From Cyclostephanos tholiformis (Eukaryota > Bacillariophyta > Thalassiosirophyceae > Thalassiosirales > Thalassiosiraceae), in the NCBI GenBank assembly GCA_036939975.1, contig JALLPB010000569.1, positions 1 through 14,581 on the forward strand: DNA of 14,581 bases. Direction: 5' to 3'. Below the pieces are notes generated by a model. The model worked only from the letters and a program-made list of their open reading frames with translations. It was not told the DNA's origin and ran no database searches. Both the position numbers and the translations under genes were made by a program. Of this stretch, positions 1 to 6,290 are shown one piece after another. Position 1 is the first letter of the stretch. Each line of letters begins with the position of its first letter.

Positions 1-9
1 ATCTAAAGT

Positions 10-43
10 CGGATCTAGATGACTGCAGAATCATCTAGATCCG
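10..43. repeat. Palindrome 1 (13-bp arms, 8-nt loop)
   Basis: The arm CGGATCTAGATGA (10-22) is followed by its exact reverse complement (31-43), separated by CTGCAGAA. It sits directly against a second palindrome with a related core (TAGATGACT). Nothing here codes for protein. It may be an end of a mobile element cut off by the window edge; that is inference. Confidence 0.8.
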
Positions 44-73
44 ATATTAGATGACTACGGAGTCATCTAATAT
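44..73. repeat. Palindrome 2 (13-bp perfect arms, 4-nt loop)
   Basis: ATATTAGATGACT (44-56) and AGTCATCTAATAT (61-73) are perfect reverse complements around the tetraloop ACGG. It abuts palindrome 1 with no spacer and shares the TAGATGACT core, so the pair looks like a duplicated and diverged hairpin unit. Confidence 0.85.
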
Positions 74-771
74 TGGATCTACCAAGATTTGATATTAGCT
101 GCGACAGATCCCCCCCCCCCCCCACCTCTGATTATTGACTATTATGATGATGGTGGAAGGGTTAGTCCCAGTATCATATATTTTAAAAATGAAAGTGATT
201 ATTTTGCTGGTGATAAAATATTTGCTCCCTCCCCTATTTTTATCACTATTCCATGCCTTTCTTTTTTCCACATGCCCCTGTTCCCCCATCTTTTGTTGAT
301 TGTTGTATATTAGTATCTTGACCTTTTTTCCTGTCCCACTTCTCATCGTGTTAAATCGGTCAGGTTGTTCCATTGCATCATACCTTCCCATGGGGTCCCA
401 CAGTGTTGCCTGTCATGTCAACATCAAATGCACTCCCCTTGCAACCACAACCATACCTTCCTCCTTTGTCATGCTTCCATCCACCTTCTACCTTCCACCT
501 CATGTTGATAGTTGGGTCTGCTCTCCTCCTTCACATCCACATCAACAGATGCTAACTGCTAATGCACCGCTGCCAACACCCTAACAATTGCCCCCAATTT
601 CCCTCCAATGCACAACCCCCAACATTCTGCCAATGAACGGAAGTCAAGCAATGCAAGCCTCTCATCTGACAACACACCACCGCCATGTTCCTATGGCCCG
701 TGGCTGCATAGACAATCACACTGGCCCATCTCCCAAGACAACACCGCATATCATATGGCTGCATCCCCCCT
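74..771. other. Non-genic stretch, C/A-rich low complexity
   Basis: No gene is recognised. It begins with a run of 14 C residues (110-123) and then becomes pyrimidine- and CCA/CAC-rich on the plus strand. Short open frames exist on both strands, but they consist of Pro/His/Thr/Ser-rich low-complexity sequence with no domain and no good start context. Confidence 0.6.
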
Positions 772-847
772 CTCACTGGCAACAACATCACCCATCTCAC
801 CACCACCCCTCACTGGCAACAACACCACCCACCTCACCACTGCATCC
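772..847. repeat. Two-copy 37-bp tandem repeat
   Basis: CTCACTGGCAACAACA begins at 772 and again at 809. Each copy is followed by a diverged CACCCA(T/C)CTCACCAC segment, so this is a direct duplication with a 37-bp period. It lies inside the C/A-rich tract and does not belong to a convincing coding frame. Confidence 0.75.
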
Positions 848-936
848 CCCCTAAATGACATGGGCCACATGGGCTGTATCAACCAACCACATGCCCTAAG
901 AATGGTCATCAACATCGGCGCGGGCTTTTTATTTTT

Positions 937-955
937 AAGTGTAAAGGTTACACTT
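937..955. repeat. Short hairpin (8-bp arms, 3-nt loop)
   Basis: AAGTGTAA (937-944) and TTACACTT (948-955) are perfect reverse complements around AGG. There is no following U-run or other sign of a terminator, and no function is assigned. Confidence 0.6.
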
Positions 956-1009
956 CATAAGTGAGTCACGGTCATTACCAACTCGCACACAATACCACTG
1001 AATTTTGAA

Positions 1010-1034
1010 TTTTAGTGGAGTTGAGGGAATGACA
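1010..1034 (-). repeat. Copy of short dispersed repeat B (reverse orientation)
   Basis: The core TGGAGTTGAGGGAAT (1016-1030) is the exact reverse complement of 5846-5860, and the match continues outward on both sides with a 2-bp indel (TGTCA ... AAAA). The second copy lies in the upstream region of the DNMT5 gene. It is too short to assign to an element class. Confidence 0.5.
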
Positions 1035-1075
1035 AGCTAACGACCACTCTCCTCAAGTAAATTCAATATGGGGGG

Positions 1076-1548
1076 TTAAAAAGTTATCTCCTTATCGGAA
1101 TTATGTACTGTTTGGTATGTGATTTCTTTGACATCATTTTTTGACCATGCTGACACTGTTGCAGACCCCCAGACCCATATACCATTGGAAAACTGAGACT
1201 GTCCTCTTTCTGTAGATATAATAATATTGGTATGGTCCCAGTTACAGTTTCTTAATCAAAACGGTTCAAAATGCTCTTTTTTGTCATTTGATTTTACACA
1301 ATTTTGGTTTGCCCACTTTTACTCCGACATTCACAATTCCTACATTTGATCATACGATATGATTTTAGAGGGGATCTCCAAAGCAAATCCCCCTTTTTTT
1401 GCCTGATCAATTTTTTTGGTTTTGCTGAAAGGAGAAAGTCTGGTACATGCTGAGGGAGGAATTCTCAATGTCAGACAAACTTTTGAGACACCCAAATTAT
1501 GTCTCAAACAGTACGTAACTGCTCACCAATAAGGAGATATTATTTTAA
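1076..1548. mobile_element. Candidate MITE-like element with long terminal inverted repeats
   Basis: The left end (1076-1125) and right end (1493-1548) are diverged reverse complements. Exact shared blocks are TATCTCCTTAT (1085-1095 against 1529-1539) and GTACTGTTTG (1105-1114 against 1505-1514), followed by a similar AT-rich segment. TTAA stands at both outer borders (1076-1079 and 1545-1548), which could be a target duplication but could also be part of the palindromic ends. The ~470-bp interior has no coding frame, so the element would be non-autonomous. The class is unknown. Confidence 0.55.
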
Positions 1549-1587
1549 GTTGGAAATACCCGTTGAAGTCTTGACACGAAAAAGTTA

Positions 1588-1663
1588 AGTCTATTTCCTA
1601 AACATCAAAAAATAAAGACTACTATATTTAGACTTGACTTTTTGAATTTTTTAGAAATAGACT
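1588..1663. repeat. Imperfect inverted pair of a ~34-bp unit
   Basis: The segment 1588-1620 starts AGTCTATTTCC and is an imperfect reverse complement of 1629-1663, which ends TAGAAATAGACT. These are diverged copies of the unit that forms the near-perfect hairpin at 1710-1788. The region is AT-rich with no coding frame. Confidence 0.65.
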
Positions 1664-1709
1664 GACCTCTCTACATAGGAATCTGTAAAAGGTGTACTGA
1701 GTCCCAACC

Positions 1710-1788
1710 TAGACTTGACTTTTTGATGTTTAAGAAATAGACTTGACTTTTTCCAGTCTATTTCTTAAACCTCAAAAAGTCAAGTCTA
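1710..1788. repeat. 34-bp inverted repeat, 1 mismatch, 11-nt loop
   Basis: Arm 1710-1743 (starting TAGACTTGACTTTTTGAT) pairs with arm 1755-1788 over 34 positions with a single mismatch. The loop 1744-1754 is itself a partial copy of the unit start. The right arm runs into the dispersed repeat at 1761-1890. A transcript across it would fold into a strong hairpin, but no promoter or RNA gene is recognised. Confidence 0.85.
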
Positions 1789-1890
1789 ATTCTTCAACCT
1801 ATTAGCCATTGACACTTAATAAAAAAGCTTGAAATCCCTATATACTTTTAGATTGATTTCCATCAATGACACAAGTCATGCAAAAATCAT
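1761..1890 (+). repeat. Dispersed ~130-bp repeat A, copy 1
   Basis: This segment matches 5703-5833 in the same orientation. Shared exact blocks in the same order are TTTCTTAAACC, CTTCAACCTATTAGC, CTTTTAG, ATTTCCATCAATGA and ACAAGTC. No coding frame is shared. It could be part of an unrecognised mobile element or a duplicated intergenic segment. Confidence 0.75.
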
Positions 1891-1918
1891 TGAAGTCCAG
1901 TAACAATTGTCATCGTGA

Positions 1919-1957
1919 GTTAGCTAAGGGTTAGCTAAGGGTTAGCTAAGGGTTAGG
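1919..1957 (+). repeat. 11-bp tandem repeat, 3.5 copies, telomere-like
   Basis: The unit GTTAGCTAAGG is repeated exactly three times (1919-1951) and then a partial GTTAGG follows. Each junction reads AAGGGTTAG, which resembles the TTAGGG telomere repeat common in many eukaryotes, but an inserted palindromic TTAGCTAA keeps it from being a true telomere array. Confidence 0.8.
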
Positions 1958-2899
1958 AATTACTTGTAGATCGGAGTCAAAAAACTCCTACCCCATGGCC
2001 ACCACTGCACCACTGCTTCCGACTTTGATTGCCCTTCCTGAAGCCCCCCATCATCAGGAAATCAAAATATCTTCCACCGGGGACAAGGACTTTATTGGGA
2101 TAGATGTCAGGGATGAAACTGACGATGGGATCATCCCTTGTGACACGGCAGCCATCACAGCACTGCCCATTCTTGGGAGAGGACAGGGAGGAGGAGGTGT
2201 AGTGGAGGCAGAGGCATCAGACATCATCGTCCCTCCCCCCTGCCCCACAATGTGCACCACACAAAGCACCTTGGGAGGTGCATCTGCGCCTGTTCACATG
2301 TGCCCCCCCCCAACCCCACCTCTTCCCAATCTATGATGATGCATATCATTGCCTTGTTGGAGGAGGTCATGGATTTGTGGATGGCGGATCATACAAGCAG
2401 CGTCTGTCCCATTGCAAGCTACATCGGTGGGATAAGAATAACTTCATCGGGGCATATTGGATGGATTGCACATCCATTTGATGTTTGACAACATTGATGA
2501 TCACCATGACTCGGGGTACTGGATGGAATACCACATGCCACATTATCCATCGGGGTATGTACCGGAATTCTCGAGGCCTATCATGGACTCTTCCATCATA
2601 GGGGGGGAGGTGGTGGTGACAATGTCAACCATCATCCGCAGAGTAACTCGCACGACAATGGAATGTGCTGCCTCAGAGAGAGATATCACAAGTTGGGAAT
2701 GAGTGTCATTCCCCCCCCCTCACCCGATCAAGACACCATCATTGGCTTGGGACTCTATCATGCGCTCTCCCCACGATTGCAATCGGTCATTTCCAGATCA
2801 TGCGCAGTGGTGGCGGGTAATGATCTTAGCTCGGAATTTCAGCAACATGTTGCTGATGTGTCAAAATGTAAAATTTTTTTGGCCATAATGCCTGTTGGT
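1958..2899. other. Non-genic stretch with weak overlapping frames
   Basis: No recognisable gene. An ATG in CCATGG context at 1995 opens a 113-residue frame to 2336, rich in Ala, Pro, Thr and Gly, without any domain I recognise. Frames from 2252 to 2950 overlap it in other registers and stop often. Poly-C and GGAGG-rich patches are common. A decayed coding element is possible but not supported by any motif. Confidence 0.5.
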
Positions 2900-2940
2900 G
2901 CCGACACAAAAACTCTTCCGACACAGAATTTTGTGTCGGC
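2900..2940. repeat. 12-bp perfect inverted repeat with internal third copy
   Basis: GCCGACACAAAA (2900-2911) and TTTTGTGTCGGC (2929-2940) are perfect reverse complements. The 17-nt loop contains CCGACACAGAA, a further direct copy of the left arm. No gene ends here, so a terminator role is not supported. Confidence 0.7.
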
Positions 2941-4431
2941 TTTCTGGTGACACTCTACAATATACCAAAAAGCTACATACACACAAACACCCATACCAAG
3001 AACCTACATACAAACAAAGATCCGGTTCAAGGATGAACTAAATGGGAAGGAGACGGATGGGGAGGTGGTGGAGGAGGGACCTTGGAGGGTGAGGATGAAT
3101 GTCCACCACAAATTGCAATTCATTCATGTCTGCCCTGCAGATACCATTGCACGTATTGTTGGAGTTCGAAATAATCAAGTTGCTAAACATGATGGGGGGA
3201 AAGTCCGAGCTAGTTTGTATATTGCTCAACGGCGTCCATGCAAAGGAGGCATTAATATGCGGCAACATCAAGCTTGTGATATCCATCACCAAGGGATGGA
3301 TGATGAATAGCTAGGTGGTGGCGGGATCAAACAGGGAGGGTGCACTGGGGGGGGATATGAAGGTGGGAACAGCATCACGGGACAGATGGCACGTTGACAG
3401 CTGTCACAAATGTATGAGGGGTCATGGGACAGGCTGAGTAGCTCCTTAGCATGGATGCACCTGTGATGAGCACAGGAGGTGGGAGCAGGGGGGGCTACAA
3501 GGGTAGCATGGCTGGTGGCAATGGTTGTAACAACCAAGAATTGCTAATATTGGACACGTTAAAATGGTGAGCAAGGGATATATCCCTCCCTCTCCCTTAT
3601 TGGATGCATCTCTCTTCTCCTACTAGACTTACACTACTCAATCCAACTATTCTCTTTTGTCCAATGCCGAACTAAAGCCAGAGGATCAGGTCAAAATATC
3701 ATTCCATCGACAATGTCTTGAGAATGCCATGGTAACCGACTAGGTTGTGCATTCCCTTTTTTGGTTTCCTTTTTCCAGACCACCAAAATGGGAATTCCTA
3801 GAGGAACTCCCTTTTTTGCAGGAATCTTAGAGGAATTACTCTCCTCCTTCCCCTTTTTGAATTCCCCCCCAAAATGGAATTCCGTTTTGGGGAAATTCCC
3901 TTTTTAATTCCCTTTTTTGGTACATTTCTACATGCATACAAGTAAAAAAATGCTTCTTGGACTTCGACCCTCTTTTCAGACTTCAGATTTTCAGACTTCT
4001 GACTTTGTGGCTTAATTTTGCTTCCCACAATCCAATTTCAAAGCTGAAAAACATACCCCAGATGGAGTATGGCTTGGAGAGTTGGTAGACACATTTTGTT
4101 TGGCAATCCAACCACTCATTCAATGCCATTAAGATGCCTTTTGGCCAAGACCCCAAAAGTGGCATGAAAATTTTATCCACAAGATTTACCCAGATGGAAA
4201 ATTTTAAATTAGAAATTATTTTCATTTGCCATCTATTCTTGCACTCCCAGCCAGCACCATTGCCTCTTTTCACCTCTTTGCTTTTGCAGTGCAATCCACC
4301 AAATGGACCCTTTTTCATCATGCATTCAAATTCAGAGAATGACCATAAGCGGAAGAGTGATTTGGAGGAAAAAGGAGAGTATCAGAAGTTTGATGCAATA
4401 AGCATCCAAATGAACCCTCTTTTGACACTGC
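2941..4431. other. Non-genic stretch, low complexity in places
   Basis: No gene is recognised. The stretch 3040-3560 is purine-rich on the plus strand with short competing frames. The stretch 3740-3920 is a patchwork of GAATTCC, CCCTTTTT and AAAATGG words. The stretch 3980-4440 has open frames on both strands (112 and 114 residues) with no domain, no consistent start context and no intron signals linking them. Confidence 0.5.
3867..3892. repeat. 26-bp near-perfect palindrome
   Basis: CCCCAAAA and TTTTGGGG flank a TGGAATTCCG core whose GGAATTCC is itself palindromic; only the T/G pair breaks symmetry. It is part of a stretch where TTCCCTTTTT and AATTCCC words recur at least three times. Confidence 0.7.
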
Positions 4432-4606
4432 GGCTGATTGTCATTTGTACGGCCCCCCTCCCCCGGCACGGCAGCTGATTGTCAACAAACAGCCCACTCT
4501 CCTTTGACGTGGTGGCTGATTGTCATTTGCGCGGCCCCCCTCCCCCGGCGCAGCGGCTGACTGTCATTAGGGCGGCCCCCCTCCCCCAGCACAGTGGCTG
4601 GCTGCC
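4432..4606 (+). repeat. 41-bp minisatellite, four copies plus a partial
   Basis: Copies begin at 4432, 4473, 4514 and 4555, exactly 41 bp apart, each with GGCTGA(T/C)TGTCA or a close variant. Copies 1, 3 and 4 share the GGCCCCCCTCCCCC block; copy 2 is the most diverged. A partial fifth copy starts at 4596. Since 41 is not a multiple of three, the array is unlikely to be coding. It ends about 100 bp before the ATG of the zinc-finger gene, so it lies where its promoter or 5' UTR should be. Confidence 0.85.
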
Positions 4607-4705
4607 AAACCAATATGCCATTGGTTAGGCAGGTTTTGGCCCAGATGTGTGAGTGAGTCCAAAAAAAATACCGAGTGCTGAAACACAGCACAAACAACTC
4701 TCACC

Positions 4706-5323
4706 ATGGCCTCCTCCTCTTGCAGCCTCTGGTGGTGCAGCACCTGCACCTTTGCCAAGAACGAGTTGGCTTCTATGGCGTGTGTGATGTGCGGCACCGT
4801 TGTCCATGATAAGTGCCCGGCGTCACCTGTTCCAGGCACAGGTGTCGCCGTGGTGCGGCCGAACAAGCTGTCAAGAAAGACAGCTGAGGCCAAAGAGAAG
4901 CCTCCTCCCCATGATGTCAGGATCGCCAAGGAGCTGCACCATCCATCTGGCGTTGTTGTGGAGATTGTTGGGACGGAGCGCGGCGATCAGGGGCACTCCT
5001 GTGAGGAGCACCGAAACTGTGGGGAGGTGATGGCGGAGGATGTCATTGTGCGCCTCCGGAAGGTTCAGATTTTGGTGGAGGGGAAGGAGGAGACGGCGAT
5101 CACTGCCGTCTGGATCAACTATGGCATTGATCGCTGTCGCGTCGGTTTTTTGCCCCGCCGCATGGTGCAGCACGCAGCGAGATATGACGGCGCAGTGGCG
5201 CAGTGCACCTGCTCCGGCAACACGGAGGCCTGTGACTCTGCCGAGCGCCGCGTGTTCCACAAGAACCACGGCTGCTGCCTTGCGGCAATAATCGCGTGGC
5301 CATTGCACCATCACAATGGATAA
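4706..5323 (+). CDS. Intronless zinc-finger protein of unknown function (205 aa)
   Basis: The ATG lies in strong context (CACCATGG) and the frame ends at TAA 5321-5323. Near the N-terminus (residues 9-29) is a RanBP2-like zinc-finger pattern: W9, C11, C14, then C26 and C29, with N19 between. The middle Cys spacing is one residue longer than usual. A Lys/Pro linker (about 50-80) leads to a second, unrecognised region (83-197) with conserved-looking features: CEEH (99-102), C105, the stretch DRCRVGFLPRR (142-152), YDG (160-162) and HGCC (188-191). RanBP2-type fingers usually bind ubiquitin or single-stranded RNA; which applies here cannot be told. The gene is GC-rich compared with its flanks. 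No signal peptide or membrane segment is seen. I assign no function, and a lineage-specific family is likely. Confidence 0.75.
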   Translation: MASSSCSLWWCSTCTFAKNELASMACVMCGTVVHDKCPASPVPGTGVAVVRPNKLSRKTAEAKEKPPPHDVRIAKELHHPSGVVVEIVGTERGDQGHSCEEHRNCGEVMAEDVIVRLRKVQILVEGKEETAITAVWINYGIDRCRVGFLPRRMVQHAARYDGAVAQCTCSGNTEACDSAERRVFHKNHGCCLAAIIAWPLHHHNG

Positions 5324-5324
5324 G

Positions 5325-5330
5325 AATAAA
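5325..5330 (+). promoter_or_regulatory. Putative polyadenylation signal of the zinc-finger gene
   Basis: AATAAA begins one base after the stop codon of the 4706-5323 gene. A second AATAAA follows at 5362-5367. Either would give a very short 3' UTR. Confidence 0.45.
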
Positions 5331-5417
5331 CGTAATATTAATCAATATTTAATATGATGTTAATAAAAACAAATGTGCATAGTAAAAACAAATAAATTAA
5401 TAATAGATTAATTTTTA

Positions 5418-5603
5418 TTACTCCTTCGCGTCATCGAACCATTCGTATTCCGTCTTCTTCCAGGCGTTGCGAATGATTGCCCCCTCCCCCCGCATCTCCT
5501 CCATCGTCCCAGCGATCCACATTGCAATGTTGAGCCTCATCAGCGAGTGTGTCATGCATGTGTGCCAATTTTGAGCCGCACCAAAAATATAGGATCCCAG
5601 TTT
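5418..5603 (-). pseudogene. C-terminal remnant or partial exon of an unknown protein
   Basis: On the minus strand a 61-codon frame runs from just after an in-frame TGA (5604-5606) to TAA at 5418-5420. The peptide is ordinary globular-protein-like, rich in Trp, Met and charged residues, and contains NWHTCMTH, NIAMWIAGT and AWKKTEYEWFDDAKE at its end. An in-frame ATG starts 16 codons into the frame. It is GC-rich like the neighbouring zinc-finger gene, and AATAAA on the minus strand (5419-5414) overlaps the stop. No upstream exon with a fitting acceptor was found, so it is either a truncated gene copy or a last exon I cannot connect. The family is not recognised. Confidence 0.4.
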
Positions 5604-5702
5604 TCAATTCCTACGCTGACTTGGTACACTTCGAAAAAAAAGTACGACACGGGGAAAACAGCTTCCGATGGATTTAGCTGTCACATCCTTGCACCTTAAC
5701 TG

Positions 5703-5833
5703 TTTCTTAAACCCCGGTTTCTACGGTAATCTTCAACCTATTAGCAGTAAACTCTTATCAAAAAAAGTTTCAAATCCCTTCATAGTACTTTTAGGTCAAT
5801 TTCCATCAATGAAACAAGTCTTGTGAAAAGCAT
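5703..5833 (+). repeat. Dispersed ~130-bp repeat A, copy 2
   Basis: This is the direct counterpart of 1761-1890 (see the shared blocks there). The divergence between copies is spread out with small indels, indicating an old duplication. It is followed within 10 bp by repeat B. Confidence 0.75.
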
Positions 5834-5839
5834 AAGCCA

Positions 5840-5868
5840 TGTCATATTCCCTCAACTCCATTTAAAAC
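5840..5868 (+). repeat. Short dispersed repeat B, forward copy
   Basis: ATTCCCTCAACTCCA (5846-5860) is the reverse complement of 1016-1030, with extended similarity at TGTCA and AAAA on the two sides. It sits directly downstream of repeat A copy 2. Confidence 0.5.
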
Positions 5869-6290
5869 GGTTGCATACGTAGGATTTGTTGAGAAAAGAG
5901 AAGTTCGGCGTACGTAATGACACTTCTTTCTCGCAATTCCTTTTTCCACGCATTGCTTTTTAGCAGGCAGCGTATTCAACGGTACTCTGTTGTGAGTCTT
6001 TTTGGCGCGTAAATAAAATGACAATTTTTTGTGTGATGTGACCTGCCATTCTTGGGCAATGTGTTTGGACGCCACGGGTGAGGAGTCCATTGCAAGGCAG
6101 CGTTGTAGTATTCATAACACAGAATCCTCCCCACTTTAGTTCAGCAGGGCGTATCAACGAGACATCAAATAAGCATTGCCGGACTTCTGGAGGTAACCCC
6201 GAGCTTCAGTCAAGAGCTCTAAGTGATTCCCACACTCGTTAAATCAACGTGCAAGCGGAGGCGATTTGCCCAACCCAAGAGGAAAAAATA

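Larger units (their letters stand above)
5607..6290 (+). promoter_or_regulatory. Upstream region and 5' UTR of the DNMT5 gene
   Basis: No gene is supported here. It holds repeat A copy 2 and repeat B, then about 420 bp of mixed sequence up to the ATG at 6291. I see no clear TATA box. An in-frame TAA at 6240-6242 shows that the DNMT5 frame cannot extend further upstream without an intron. Minus-strand frames at 5842-6157 have no domain or supporting signal. Confidence 0.4.

Noticed and set aside
1995..2336. 113-codon plus-strand frame with CCATGG start context
   Set aside because: Ala/Pro/Thr/Gly-rich with no domain, in a C-rich low-complexity area with competing frames. It is possible but not supported enough to annotate.
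2252..2950. A chain of overlapping plus-strand frames suggesting a broken coding element
   Set aside because: Joining them needs several frame changes, and no transposase, reverse transcriptase or integrase motif is visible in any frame.
3286..3537. Minus-strand frame with several Cys and His residues, resembling a zinc finger
   Set aside because: The spacing of C and H residues does not fit a known finger, and the rest is Pro/Ser low complexity.
3983..4478. Open frames of 112 (minus) and 114 (plus) codons overlapping each other
   Set aside because: Neither has a recognisable motif. The plus frame runs into the 41-bp minisatellite, whose period is not a multiple of three.
4871..5314. 147-codon minus-strand frame opposite the zinc-finger gene
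   Set aside because: There is no recognisable domain; the plus-strand frame has a strong start context, a zinc-finger pattern and a following AATAAA.
6249..6290. GTG as a start for the DNMT5 frame, 14 codons upstream
   Set aside because: Nuclear eukaryotic genes start at ATG; 6291 is the first ATG after the in-frame TAA and has good context.
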